64,000 bases of DNA from Lathyrus oleraceus. Lineage: Eukaryota > Streptophyta > Magnoliopsida > Fabales > Fabaceae. Within the stretch, counting starts at the first letter, position 1, and each line of letters begins with the position of its first letter. Under the pieces are notes generated by a model. The model was not told the origin of the DNA. It worked only from the letters and a program-made list of their open reading frames with translations, and did no database searches. The stretch lies in the NCBI RefSeq assembly GCF_024323335.1, contig NC_066579.1:237077475-237141474 (forward strand). Reading direction: 5' to 3'. Below, piece after piece: positions 1 to 12,098 of the stretch. The translations under genes and the position numbers were made by a program.

Positions 1-1730
1 CCTATGCTTGCAATGATGCATGACTTTTTCTGCGTAATGCTCCATAATTATGGAAATGCTACGCGATTTATTATGCAATATGCTATGCTTACTCTACATG
101 ATAAATGCATAAAAAGTATCCCCCTCAAGGGACTCTTCTGGGGAGCTCAAGGCACTCTGCCGAAAGGAACTCGACAATACTCTGATCACCACCCTGCTGA
201 GGAATAGCACTGCTGCTGGGAAAAGGTAACCCTTGCTAGGGAAAGCCTCCTTTGCACCCGATCCACCTGGGAATTGCTGGGGGATAAGAACCACCAACAC
301 CCTGTGGGGATACCTCGATCCCTGACTTGCCGAGGATATACATCCCAACTCTGCTTGAGAAACCCTCACGGATACCTAGCGACTTCACTGGGGAAATGCT
401 CACAGATAGCTCCACTGGGAAACAACAACCTCCAGACCTGGCGACTGGAGAAGCATCGATCTGACACCTGCTGGGAATAACCATCCTAACCCTGCTAGGG
501 AAACGAACGCTACTCCGCTGGGGACGACCCATCCAATCCATACGTAGGATACATTGCTGGAGATATATTTCATTGAAACCCGCTCCACTCGGGGATAGCA
601 ACCTTCGGGCCTGGCTGCTGAGGAAACACCGTTTTCAACCTGCCGAGGATAACCATCCTGACTCGGCTAGGGGAACCATAGACCTTGGATCTGCTGGGGA
701 GTTAGTCCTCTAATTCTGCTTGAGGATATAGCTGGGGAAATGAGAAAAGTTGGTACAGAACACCCGTCGACTCGTCGAACCAGGGTATCCACCTCCCAAT
801 CTCGTATCAGCTTTCCACTTTTGAGAATTCCCAGACTCGTCTGGACCTTTTCTGCTCCATCATCTTGTATTCCCAATCGCTCCGCGCTCGACGGAGAGCG
901 AACTCCTGGGACTTATACAGAAATTTCAATTTTCCGACTTTGAAGAGTCTTCTTGATTAATTCCAAAGGTCGTCGTACGTCCTGTCGCCGTCTTTTCACC
1001 GTTTCTCCATCTCGCCTGTCCCTGATTGGACTCTGCGGGGAATTTCTACAGACTTTCCAATCTTCCGATTTTGAAGAGTCGTCTCGATTATCATTCAAGG
1101 ATCGGCGTACGTCTCAACGTCTCTTCATCATTCCTTTACTACCCATTCACTCGTCCCTGATCGGACTCCATGGGGATTTGTTTTGTCAACAAGCTTCCAC
1201 ATCACAACCTGCAAGTGAGTGAAAATAGCTAACAACACCTGCAAAACAGATCGTTAGATAAAACCGTGCCCCAGGCGTGTCAAGGTTTCAACACTTGGGG
1301 CACCCAATCTTCCGAATAAGATTTCAAGCTTTCAATCTTATAAACATGCATTGGAAGGGACCTGTATGTCTTAAAATGCAAGATTCTTTATCAAAATAAC
1401 CGGATGTTTTTGCAATCAAAGCGGTAATGAAAAACAAAAACAAAAATTATTTGACTGAATATGCATTTTATTGATTGAAAAACTGTGTGGCTCAAATTGA
1501 GCAATACAAAGGAAGCAATTCCTGAAAAGAGGTAATCGCGCACAAAAGGAAAAATCTATCCTAATGGCAATGTGAAACTCGTGATCTAATCGAGTTCCAA
1601 CTCGGTTACACCCCATATGTCCTCAGACTCTCCGTGCTTTCTGCCTTCTGAACAAGACGATTCCGACTGATCCCTACCGGGTATTATCCATGATGCTTTA
1701 ACCAAAGCGCAAATGATCATGCTAGACGCA
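1..1730 (-). repeat. Element A 3' UTR, degenerate tandem repeats
   Basis: No coding frame with recognisable similarity is present. From about 120 to 900 short blocks recur that read, in element sense, as variants of TCCCCAGCAGA separated by 20-40 bases. From about 916 to 1178 there is a clear two-copy tandem repeat of period 131 bp: TCCGACTTTGAAGAGTC at 933 recurs as TCCGATTTTGAAGAGTC at 1064, and the blocks around GTCCCTGATTGGACTC also recur. Rapidly changing 3' UTRs between pol and the 3' LTR are known in Ogre elements and can seed satellites. The 3' LTR is not reached. Confidence 0.7.
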
Positions 1731-1754
1731 GTTGTTCGTTTCAATCCCTCTTTT

Positions 1755-1946
1755 GCCTGGACCGCCCTTTCGGGTTTTCAGTCCACCGGGATACCCTTTT
1801 TTGCCCAAGTCGCCTTTTCAGGTTTTCGACTTGCCGGGTGTACAGTTTTTCATTTTATCCCTAATTTTTGCCTGAACCTTTTCTTTCTGTTTTTGGTTCG
1901 CCGGGATGCCCATTTTTGCCTGGACTATTTTATTCTTTTCGTCCAG
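1755..1946 (-). other. Post-pol hairpin array of element A (four stems)
   Basis: Four inverted repeats lie directly downstream (minus sense) of the integrase stop. Their + strand arms are TGGAC 1758-1762 with GTCCA 1781-1785; CAAGTC 1806-1811 with GACTTG 1828-1833; GAACC 1874-1878 with GGTTC 1895-1899; and CTGGAC 1920-1925 with GTCCAG 1941-1946. The first two hold an inner CCC/GGG or CCT/AGG stem around TTTC, which is GAAA in element sense. Each is followed in element sense by RGGCAAAA. Arm sequences differ between units but remain complementary. Confidence 0.75.
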
Positions 1947-1955
1947 CGGGTCTCT

Positions 1956-2490
1956 TTATACGAAGTATTTTTTAACTACGTCCGCATTTACAGGGGATGG
2001 AAAATCCTCGTCATCCATGGTCGTTAACAACAAGGCTCCGCTGGAGAAAACCTTCTTGACCACGAATGGACCTTCATAATTGGGTGTCCATTTGCCCCTA
2101 CGATCGTTTTGAGGAGGAAGGATCCTTTTCAGCACCATATCACCCACGTGATATACCCGAGGTCGTACCTTTCTGTCAAAAGCACGCTTCGTCCGCTGCT
2201 GGTATAACTGCCCATGACAGATGGCTACCAGCCTCTTTTCCTCAATTAGGCTCAATTCTTCATACCGGGTCCTTACCCATTCAACCTCCTGCAATTTCAC
2301 GTCCATCAGGACTCTCAAGGAGGGAATCTGAGCCTCAACCGGTAGCACGACTTCCATTCCATATACCAATGAGAAAGGCGTTGCCCCAGTAGATGTACGC
2401 ACCGACGTTCGATACCCATGTAATGCAAACGGCAACATCTCATGCCAGTCTCTATAGGTTACCACCATTTTCTACACAATCGCACCGTCG
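1956..2490 (-). pseudogene. Element A integrase C-terminal part
   Basis: The frame runs to the natural stop after a KKYFV-type end and is open for 170 residues below 2468. It covers the end of the integrase core (HGYRTS, TPFSLVYGMEVVLP) and the C-terminal module (RGKWTPNYEGPFVVKK, a GPF/GPY-type motif). Just upstream, the codon before the lysine of the KMVVTY segment is TAG, where related copies have glutamine. The HHCC finger and the first catalytic aspartates are missing because the sequence jumps from RNase H-linker-like sequence straight into this part. A real but truncated integrase; not functional alone. Confidence 0.85.
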
Positions 2491-2499
2491 GTGCATTCA

Positions 2500-3267
2500 A
2501 ACGTTATTCGGGCAACGAAAGCTTATCCACCTTAACCTCCCCATCAGACATCAGAATCCGTTCGGATTCAGGGTCAGGCCCCTCCTCCGGGATCGGTTCC
2601 TCATAATCTTTCGATTAGAGCACCTCGAGATGTCCTCATCAGGGAACTCAAACTTCATCGGTTGATAATCCTCAACGGGTTGCGGGGCGATGTAATCAGA
2701 CAATACACTCCCCTTGATTGCTTTCTGAGCGGTGTACTGAATATCGCATTCAATCAAAATCATTGGCCCTTTCGCAATCCGTCCGGTTATTGCTGGCTCT
2801 TCAAAAATCTACCTGATCAGATCCCTCTCGAAATCCACAAAGTGGTATGAACCAGCATATACTGTCTCAGTCGGCGAGCAGCCTATGCCAAAGTACATCA
2901 AGTTTTCTCGAGCAGTGAATGTATTGTTTCACAGTCGGTAAACATTTTGCTAAGGTAAATTGCATGCTCTTTTCGACAAGACTCGTCATGCTGACCCAAT
3001 ACACCTCGTAGACCCCTCGAAAGCTGTCAAGTACCAGATTAACAATCGCTCCTTCCACAGGAGGTATCAGAATCAGAGGTTCCTGCAACTTATTCTTTTA
3101 TTTTCAATGCCCCTTGGCAATCATTATTTCACCTGACCGTTTGATCTTTTCTTTCAACATCTTGAACATGGGTTCACACGTGGCTGTTAGATAAGATGTG
3201 AACCATGACATGTAGTTCCATCTGCCTAAGAGACCACGAACCTCTTTCTTTATTCTCGGTTCAGGCA

Positions 3268-3298
<31 letters not shown>

Positions 3299-3895
3299 AG
3301 CAGGATCAACCTCGATTCCTCTTTTACAATGAACCCCAACAGCTTACCGGACCGCACTCTGATAGTGCACTTATTTGAATTCAACCTCAGTTTGAATTGT
3401 CTCAACTGGTCCACTCAGCTTGGCCAGATCTACCAGATGCCCCTCTTCCGTTTGGGACTTTGCTATCATGTCATAGCATAGCATTCAACTTCATGATGAA
3501 TCATATCATGAAACAAAGTCACCATGGCTCTCTGATACAGGCACTGGCGTTCTGCCTCTCTAGAGGACAGTCTTCTCTCCATGGTAGCTTGTGCGCAACG
3601 ACATCGGTATCCGACCCTGGCGTATCCTGTCACGACCAGGCGAATGTATCCACATGCTCTTTCCACAGGGCTACCATTCTGCTCTCGACTTGCCTCTGAA
3701 GCGGCCCCAATTTTTTTCCTTCCTGACCTCGGCGGTGCTTGGAATAACAACCTCAGCCCGCTCCTCGTGCGGCTGAATCACCTTCTCCTCTTGTTTTGAC
3801 AACCTGGCTAATTCCAGCAGATCACAATCTTCTTCGCCTTCTTCTTTGGCATGATAGATCGGATTGTCGAAGTCATATGAGGTGTAACCAAATTG
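2500..3895 (-). pseudogene. Element A decayed RT-RNase H region
   Basis: Fragments in pol order can be followed in changing frames: an N-terminal stretch with QEEKVIQPHEE near 3760-3800; an RT piece QRAMVTLFHDMIHHEVE near 3470-3530, after which the YVDD palm motif is lost; a degraded NKCT..VRSGKLLGFIV near 3300-3380; LLGRWNYMSWF and LTATCEP near 3160-3230; PLILIPPVEG near 3060; and DIQYTAQKAIKGSVLSDY near 2680-2760. There are many stops and frameshifts. A run of 24 T (3275-3298) lies inside the region. The catalytic RT core, most RNase H and the front half of integrase are deleted. Confidence 0.8.
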
Positions 3896-4178
3896 TTATC
3901 AACGAGATCCGGAGAATTATTTTCGAATTCGGAACAAGACAAATCAAAAAGGAAAACAAAATGAAAACAAACATTGCCATTTTTATTTGTTTTTATTTTT
4001 AAACTGCAAAAATAAATGAAAAACAGGGAACACCGCTTTTAATTTGAAAAACATCCGTTTATTTATGATGCAGAAATGTTGCAAAATGAAACATGAGGTG
4101 GCCCTTACAATGAACCATTACGTTTCGGGCAAAACGTATGGCTTTCATGCAAATAAAACTGAAAACAAGAAACATTAC
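3896..4178 (-). other. Element A Ogre-type intron region (acceptor unresolved)
   Basis: The gag tail ends ...TLQEE and the TAA stop overlaps a donor-like GAGTAATGTT, with GT at 4178-4177 on the minus strand. This is the same GTAATGTT donor seen in element E. Downstream the sequence is T-rich and non-coding before the pol frame resumes near 3895 (DNPIYHAKEEG). A TTTTTGCAG at about 4004 is one acceptor candidate, but the coding signal downstream of it is weak, so the 3' boundary is not fixed. Confidence 0.5.
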
Positions 4179-6020
4179 TCTTCCTGCAGAGTGACCGTGC
4201 AGATCTTTTTAGGCCTTCCAGTTCTGGACTTCCATCCCTGGTACGCACGGCTTTATTCAACCATCAAACTCGCAGTCACTGTCAGTCTCTTCCCCCACCG
4301 CACAGACGGGGTCTAAATCCTCAGCAATTGCACTCACCATCGCCTGACCATGTGCCGGCATGGGATTGGCATTAACATTCGGTGATGGCGCAAAATTGAT
4401 AGCCTTGGAGTCTACCAGATCCTGGACAACATTCTTGAATGCTCTACAGCCCTCAATGTTATGCCCCGGTGTTCCAGAATGAAATTCACACTGGGCGTTC
4501 TCATCATAGTTAGGAGGCCTCTGATCTGATCTCATCGGAACCATCACCCTTGGCTGAACCAACCCAAGATCCATCAAGTTTTTGAACAGAACAGCATATG
4601 TCACGGGTGGCTTATCAAAATGACGATCAATCCCTTTACCCCTCACTTGATACCCGGCTCTCTGTTGAGGTGGTTGACGTTGCTGTCGGACTGACTGATT
4701 ACCAGCAGGGGTGGTTACCGCAGCAGTGTGCTGGTAGTAACGATCCCTACCGTGTCCTCTCTGAGCATACACAACACTTGATTCACCTTCATTCTTCCTT
4801 TGGCTATTTCCGAAGGGTTTCTTCGATCCTGAAGATGAAGCATTACCCCCTTGAATCTTTCCGAGCTTCAGCCAGCTCTCAATTCTCTCCCCAGCCACCA
4901 CAATGTCAACAAAGTTGGTAACCGGGCATCCAACCATTCTTTCAGCAAAAACCCCTTGCAGGGTACCCATGAATAGGTCCGACATTTCCCGATCCACCAG
5001 CGGAGGTTGAACTCTGGCAGCCAACTCCCTCCACCGTTGTGCATATTCTTTAAACCCTTCACTTGACTTCTGAGACATACCCTGCAGCTGGGTACGACTC
5101 GGAGCCATGTCAGCATTAAACTGGTACTGCTTAAAGAATGCATCTCCCAGATCCTGCCAGCTCTTGATGTCAGCAGATTTCAGCTTGGTATACCATTCCA
5201 GGGATCCTCCGGATAGACTGTCCTGGAAGAAGTACATCCAGAGCTTCTGATCTGTTGTATACGCAGAGATCTTGCGAACGAATGCTTGAAGGTGAGTCTC
5301 TGGGCAAGAACTCCCATTATATTTGTCAAATGCGGGCGCCTTGAACTTTTGTGGGATCACAATCCCCTCTACCAGCCCCATATTCGACATGTTGACAAAT
5401 CCCGGAGTAGCATGGCTTTCCAGAGCCCTGATTTTCTCAGCCAGCAGCTGAATCTCCTTGTTCTGTGGCGGAGCACTGTACTGACCAAAAGGCTCGTTGT
5501 GCATGGAGAATTGATCAGCCTCTCTGTCCTCCTCTCTGTCATCACCGACCCCAAAGAAAGGCGGGAACAGACTATCCTTCAGATTATGCCCCAGACCGGG
5601 CCCACCACCAGTAGCAGCACCAAATCCACCAGCATTGTTGTTCACCATACCTACAGTTGCTCTTTTTTCACCGTCCCTGGATCCACCGAGCCCCTGGTTA
5701 GAGACACCATCCAGGTTTACACCACTGTTAGCAGCGGAAGCCCGCTCGAGCTTCTCAACTTTATCAGCCAACGCTTTCTGACCAACTGCAAACCCTTGCA
5801 TGATGTTGATCAGTTCGCTCATCTTATCCTTCAGCTCGAGAATATCGGTATTTGGGAGATCCATCAGTCTGGGTGTATTGCGTCTGGTGAAGTATCTGTG
5901 AGGACGGGTTGAGTGCAAAGGTATGACTCTGCGAGCACGAGCAATGGTTCCTGAAACAGGCAAGCACGTCAGAACCCGACACCTACAAAACAGCAAACAG
6001 GTTAATATGCATGAATGCAA
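4175..6020 (-). CDS. gag: Element A Gag polyprotein, long open frame
   Basis: The uninterrupted frame is 587 codons (4257-6020). The likely functional start is the Met of MDLPNTDILELKDK near 5860, preceded by a basic RPHRYFTRRNTPRL stretch. A predicted coiled coil follows, then a low-complexity glycine-rich linker, the retrotransposon Gag core (FQDSLSGGSLEWY, FKQYQFNADMAPSR, EYAQRWRELAARV, MSDLFMGTL) and a CCHC-like knuckle CEFHSGTPGHNIEGC at 4446-4490. After the knuckle the frame passes almost directly to an acidic end (ETDSDCEFDG), so protease is absent. Reading past the TGA at 4257 and one frameshift continues to a stop at 4175. The role is RNA packaging and particle assembly. Confidence 0.85.
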
Positions 6021-7128
6021 CGTCTATCCATATGAGGAAGATTCTGTCCTTCGATTCTGGTTTCATCGAGACAGATAATATTTCACCAATAACATTCTGA
6101 CATCCGGATGTCTCTCAACCAGATTCTCAATCCATAATACTCCCCATATGACTAGATGTAGGTTAGGTGCAGATGAATGCAAAACGAGAACGATGCAGAT
6201 GTATGAATGCAATGCACTGTGCCATCCTCCAAGTCATCTGATCCTCTGTTGCTCTGAGTTACAGCCCTGATTTCTGAACCGATCACAACCATCTGAAGTC
6301 TGATTAACCATAAATCCGACTCAAGGGTTCCGAAATAAACGGAAGATACATCACCATCATCATCAGACAATCTCTGAGCAGATACCCATAACCATCTCTG
6401 AATCGGCCCGGGGAATCCTGAAATAAACGGATCCCCACTGATAAATAACTCGGACAGCCCTTCGGCGTCTCAGAAATAAATGCCCATAAATCCGCCTTAT
6501 AAATATGACTCTGATCAACGGAACCAATAGTCTCCATCTGAGTCACCAGCAGAACCTGCATCTGAAAGAATCAACCCTCCCCTCACAGGTAAATTCTAAT
6601 CAGGTCACCCTAAGGCGGATAATAGTCTCGACAATCGGGCAGAGATACTCAATGGGTTTGCCCTTTCGGGTGTGCCATTGTAGCTCCCTTAAGATTGTCT
6701 AAACCAAAGATCCGGGAAATGATCGGTCACCAGAGTCAACAGCTCAAATGAAGTAACTCAACCAAAGTGGAGTACCCCACAGAGGAAAGCACTATCAAAT
6801 GAACCTCGTCCGGCTTGTGGTACATCATGTTGCCAGGCACATGTTGACCTAACATGAAGGAGGCAACATGAGACCACACTAATCCTAGGTGTATACTCGG
6901 GCCTGGGTTTTAGCCCCACTCAGAACACCCACCCCAAACAGAGGAACCACCTGCACAGAGGACGACAACATGATAGTATGATGCATGCAAGTATTTATGC
7001 AAATATATACAGGGTCAGAATAATAAATGCAATAAATAAAGCACAAAACAAGCAACCTAAACTATCCTAGAACGCTAGGAGAGACTCGCTTAGGGAAGAT
7101 GGACCAGCACAGGTCAACATCTCAGAGC
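6021..7128 (-). other. Element A 5' leader
   Basis: This is untranslated sequence between the primer-binding site and gag. No long frame of recognisable type is present, and unlike D and E there is no ORF1. The part next to the primer site resembles the leader of element B at about 42230-42421 (GCCTGGGTTTTxGC, an AATAAATAAA-rich stretch, CCTAA..CTAGGA-like words). This suggests A and B are close relatives. Confidence 0.6.
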
Positions 7129-7146
7129 TCCCCAGCAGAGTCGCCA
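7129..7146 (-). other. Primer-binding site, tRNA-Arg type (element A)
   Basis: The minus-strand sequence is TGGCGACTCTGCTGGGGA, two bases from the LTR end. It fits the 3' end of plant tRNA-Arg (…TCCCCAGCGGAGTCGCCA) with one mismatch. tRNA-Arg priming is the known Ogre type. Confidence 0.9.
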
Positions 7147-7193
7147 GCTGTCGCATCCGCGAAAAACAACCGGCGGGCTAAAACAAAAACAAA

Positions 7194-7204
7194 CAGAGCC
7201 GCCA
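7194..7204 (-). other. Internal primer-site copy in U5 (A)
   Basis: The minus strand reads TGGCGGCTCTG, one base different from the start of the true primer-binding site. It lies 58 bp upstream of that site in element sense, inside the LTR. Equivalent copies are found in B, D and E. Confidence 0.6.
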
Positions 7205-7269
7205 CTGCGCGTTATTTATCCCAAAATAGGGAAAGGAAACGCTCAGAGAAACCTGGAAAAAGCATGGTC

Positions 7270-7500
7270 TCGCGACCAAAGAGAAAGGGTAAGGGAGTCG
7301 GTTACGCAAGGGGAAGGTATTAGCACCCCTCACGTCCGTCGTACTCGACGGGATCCACGCTCTAAAGAAAGAAAAGGTTGCTAAACAAACAGACATCACA
7401 CACACACGCACCGAAAACAACACAGGTGGGGTTAAGAGGAAAAGGGCTCGATAGGACGTCGCATCCTATGCCTACGTATCTCGTCTGGAACGAGAATCAG
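7270..7500 (-). promoter_or_regulatory. Conserved Ogre LTR tail block (A)
   Basis: In element sense the block reads GAACTACG...GATACGTAGGCATAGG, then a stretch containing GGGTGCTAATACCTTCCCC and a GTAACCGACTCCC-like end. The same two-part block occurs at the same relative place in the LTRs of B, D and E although the rest of these LTRs differs. From its position before the primer site it probably belongs to the R/U5 part, with RNA 3'-end signals; that is inference. Confidence 0.6.
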
Positions 7501-10500
7501 AGCTGCCGTAGTTCGGCTCACGCACGCCAAACAAGCAAACACAAACACAGGCAAACTGAGAGCCTGAATGCCAATCACTGGACTTACATCAGCATCCGAA
7601 CCAAAACACACACAAAAAGGCAAACGTGGAGCCCAAAAGCCAATCACTGGACTTACATCGGCATCCGAACCAAACACACGCACACTGGAACCCGAATGCC
7701 ACTCGATGGACTTACATCAGCTTCCAAGCACATAACAACCAACAAGTTAATAGGGAGTCAGGAACTCGAGCCTATAACTATCAAGCACACATACAAAAAG
7801 AAAGAAAAGTGCCCGGAGAGACCTCGCACGGTCTCCTGCCTACGTACCTCATCTAGTATGAGGATCAGGGCGACGTAGTTCCCCTGAAAGGGAAAGAAAT
7901 TCTAGCCAGAAACCAAGGGAGACACACTACCAGGGAGCTGTACTCGAGCCTAGTGTTATCATGCATCATTGCCCTATGTTATGGTTTCTACCTACTTGCA
8001 CAACAGCAAGCTAATCCTATCCAGGAAGAAAGCAAGCATGCAAGCATCAATCAAAATAAAACAAACATTTCAAAATATTCACAAAGCACACACTATATCC
8101 AGTCAGAAGTGGGCTCAAACAAAGGTGGACTGCCGAGGCAAGTCATCTGTACAAGGTAGAGTTAGCTCTTAACCTTGCCATTGAGAGGCTAAGGTGAAGC
8201 TGATGAAAGGTGAGTGAAGATTAGACTTCACAGCTCTTATCCCTGGCTAGGGAGAGCTTCAGACAAAGGAGCGTGGGTCCAGAATGGAGGGACCCTTCTA
8301 CGCTCAAGACTCTGACACAACTGTACAAAGTACAAGATCTTGGGTTTGTGCCCCAATGCATCAACACAGTGATGTGAGCAGAGGGACGACTCAACAGAAT
8401 AGCGGGGGATAGATTGCATATCCCTTGGGTTCCGCCAATTGCCTCATAGAGGTCTTTACCTGCTTGGCACAAAAGTAAACAATCACAAACATCGCCTCTT
8501 AAGGAGGACTTCAGACAGTTGCCTGGCTAAATAACAAGCCAGGTCTTCCAGACTACATGAAGACAAGAGAGTCTACCTCAACTGGTTTATACAACCAAGC
8601 AGCAGCAAGCAAGTTCTTAAAGAACTTTAAGCGACTTAATGTACCTGAAATCAATCAAGTATCATCAGTACTCAGACAAACCAGCAGTAAACAGCAAATG
8701 TCAATCTGTACAGTCAAACACAAATTAATGCACACAAGTGCAAGCCATGAGCCTAAGCTCAAGCATCAAATCCTACAACACAAAATCAATGTTAGTTGAC
8801 AACATCAAACAAACTCAATTTACAACTTGCATTGTTCTCCTTATGCCTTTTGCATTTCAACCTGAAAATCCAAACCAAATGTGAGAAACTAGACCACTAG
8901 GCCAAGCCTAGGGTCCAAAGGGGATGAAAAAATCAAAACAGCAAGTAAAAATTATCCAAAATCACAATCAAACAATTCAGAAGCAAATGCAATTGGTCCC
9001 ATGCTCATACCATTCATCATTATCATTTCATGCACAAAATAGCACCAAACATGCAATTTGCAACTCCAAATGACCAAACAGAACTAACTCAATCAAAAGC
9101 ATACCAAAACAATTCAATTAATTCCACAAAAATTCACACCTAAACAGGACACATTCAAGGCATAGCATGTCAATTTTTAGCTCAATTGGACAAAAGGAAG
9201 TAGGTCAATAAAAATCAAGAAGTTCAGACAATTTCAAACAAGCCAACACAAGGCATCAAACAAACATCAACTTCCAAAAATCACAAAACAGTGTCACAAC
9301 AAGATAAATGAATGGGATCAAAACCACAATGATCTGTAATGTGTCTTCAATCCTCATACCAAATTTCACACTCATACAATCAATGATCAGAATTTCACAA
9401 ATGAATTACCAACATGTGTCACACAATGTCACACAATGAGCACACAGGGAAGAAAATTATCAATCAATTAGAAAATGTCATCAAAAATTCCAGAAAGAAG
9501 CTCATGTGATCTCGACATACCAATGTTCATTCATGCAAAAAATTAGCTCAAATCAACATCCCTAAGCATTTTAAATAAAATCATGAAGTTGACCTAGACT
9601 TGGTGTGACACAAATTGTCACACCTCCATTCAAAAATTCATATCTCTTCAACCAAGTATCCAAAAATTACAAACCACACATGAAAATCACCAGCAACATG
9701 TCCAGAATATGCACAAAAAATTTCATCCATTTATTTGAAAGTATCATCATTTCATGAAAGATATGGCATGGTATGTGCAAATGTGACAACATCAATCAAT
9801 CCCTAGACAAATTAATTTTCTACACATGCAAAAAATTTACAAAAATCATGATAAAATTCTACACATTACAAGGAATATTATGCAAAAAATCTCACTCAAT
9901 TTGGATGAAAAATGAAGTCTCTATGAAATTTCTAAGTTAAGGTATCAAAATGAAATAAAACAAGAAAAAGAAAATGAAATAAAATAATTAATTAAAGAGG
10001 AAATGGCATTCTTGTAATATTAACTACATTGGCCAAAACGGCGTCGTCTTAAACAGAAGCCATGGCGCGTTTTGATTGGCTCATACTGGCGCCAAACACA
10101 TTTTAAACAAGGCAAGGCGAGATAATGGATCAAACATGCTTTTTCACTTGTTCTTGCTCAAGAACAAACCAGAAAATTCCAGAAATCATGAACCACGAAT
10201 CGTAACCAAAATGCACAAACTTATAACCGTTGGAACCGTCTTTCCACAAGGATTCAAGATATGCAAATAATTTCTCCTAACTCTCAACATATGGCACGGA
10301 TCGAACGAAACAAGTTATGAACATCAAACTTCCAAACGCGATTACTCTCACCTCACTCAACCAAATCAAAAACTATGCATATCATGTTCATCTACATCCA
10401 AAGACCTTTCTAAACCCTAGCATAGTTCGAGCAATGGTGAAATTCGAAAAAGTACCTTGTGTTGATGACAGTTGTTGATCTTGATGATTCACGATGCCAA

Positions 10501-12098
10501 AGCCAAAAACAGATGTAGTTTGAGGTACAGGAAGTTGGATGGAAAAGCTATCCTAGCTCGAGGTTGCTTCAACTGTGAGAATTAACCAAATGCCATTGTT
10601 GAGCCTATGCATAACAGTCCACGATCTTGAGGTTTTTTGCAATGATTCATCAAAAAAGTTGTGGATCTTGGCTTGTGGAAGATGAATCAAGAAGAATTGT
10701 GCAAATTGATCAAGAATTGGTGGAGAAAAGTTGAAAAATGTTGATGAAGTTCTTGGAGAATTTGAGAGAAAATGGAGGGAAAGTTTGTTATGAATCTTGA
10801 GAAGTGTGATGTGATTAGCATTTCTGTTACAATTAGAAACTTATACCATCTCCTTAATCACCTTGTTAATCCAAATTATCAAAATTGGAATGGATTAGTG
10901 TTAATGAATTTTTTAATGCAAGGGCAAAAGTGACCTTGCCAAATATTGCAATGTGACAGCTCATGACAGTTCACACAAGTCACATTTTGCATTTGGAGTG
11001 TGTTGGCCTTGGTCTCATGTCCAAATTCCAAGTATTGCTCAAATTCACATGTTCACACCAAAAATGCACTTAAATCCACTTGAAATTTGACTTTTTGCAT
11101 TGACCATTTTTGATGAATTTTGATCATACACCATGAAAGTACATGTGAAATGGGGTTTGCTCATAAAAAGATCACTCAATTTGGACATTCCATGTGAAAG
11201 TTATGCCACTTTGATTATAGGCATTTTTGGAAAATGAATGGACCATAACTTGTCAACCATACATGGGAATTTCAAGTTCTTGGACTTTTTGGAAAGGTGA
11301 GATCAATATCTACAACTTTCATGTTGAAAAAAGTTTCATTTGAAGCTTCTTTGGACATGTAATTTTGTGGTGAAAAACTTTCCATTTTTGGAAACTTCCA
11401 TTACAAGTCACTTTCCATTTTTGGCAACTTTTCTCCTGATTTTATTTTCTCCATTCTTGATGTTTTAAATGTCAAATGAAACTTGTTTAAACATGAATGA
11501 AGTGTATCCAACTCTCTCCCACCTCCAAATCCATAAAATCAAGCACAGTTGACCACAGTTGACTTTTTCAACTGATAGATGAATTTGGCAATGCACTGAT
11601 CAAGCTGAGCCCCAATCTTCTGATGAAATGGCTCAATGATGAAACCCTAGCTTCCATAAGCTCAATATAATCATGAAATGATCCCCATATCCATTGTAGA
11701 CCCCATCTCCTTGCCATGCCCTGATTGGCCCAATGCAACTGATTAGGGTTGACCAGTGGTCAAAACCCCAATCTCAAGGTATATGATCAATCTTCTGGAA
11801 CCTTCTGGATAATACAAGACCATGATAATGATGATGTATTACTCCAAACAAGATCAAGACCAATCTCCCTTGAGAAATCAAAACCCTAATTTGGACCACC
11901 ACCCTCAGATAATTAGTGATCAGTCCACAAACCCTAGCTTGCACATTAACCCCTTATCTTCTGACCAAGACTTTTGAGGGATGACTTGCACAATGTAACC
12001 ACATGATATGCAATATGCAATGCCTAATGACCTAAAATGATATGGAAATATGTTATGCTAGTCCCAAGAGAGGAGGGCAAATTTTGAGGTGTTACACC

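Larger units (their letters stand above)
1..12096 (-). mobile_element. Element A: Ogre-type Ty3/gypsy retrotransposon, 3' LTR outside window
   Basis: Read on the minus strand, the order is 5' LTR (7149-12096), primer-binding site (7129-7146), leader, gag, decayed pol, integrase C-terminus, post-pol hairpins and 3' UTR. The LTR begins TGTAACACC and ends GCGACA. Gag and integrase are of Ogre/Tat type. Its right end cuts the gag frame of element F at 12097. CCAGT (12097-12101) is the candidate target duplication, but its partner lies left of the window. Protease is missing and the RT core is degraded, so A could at most supply Gag. Confidence 0.9.
7149..12096 (-). repeat. Element A 5' LTR
   Basis: The LTR is 4948 bp with TGT...ACA ends (TGTAACACC at 12096 reading down, GCGACA at 7149). 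It is A/T-rich with no coding signal; the few ORFs inside are chance. A TATA-like GGTATAAGTT at about 10839-10848 (minus) is a possible promoter. The conserved Ogre LTR tail is at 7270-7500 (see separate entry). The repetitive run at 7560-7720 (three copies of a block containing GGACTTACATC) is inside the LTR. Confidence 0.9.

Noticed and set aside
3275..3298. Poly(A) tail of a retroposon (24 T)
   Set aside because: It sits within decayed pol with pol sequence on both sides and no target duplication seen; likely local slippage.
5286..5912. 208-residue plus-strand frame
   Set aside because: Antisense shadow of the well-supported minus-strand gag.
7378..7878. 166-residue open frame in the A LTR
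   Set aside because: Threonine/histidine-rich product of short LTR repeats; no domain, and it lies within non-coding LTR on the wrong strand.
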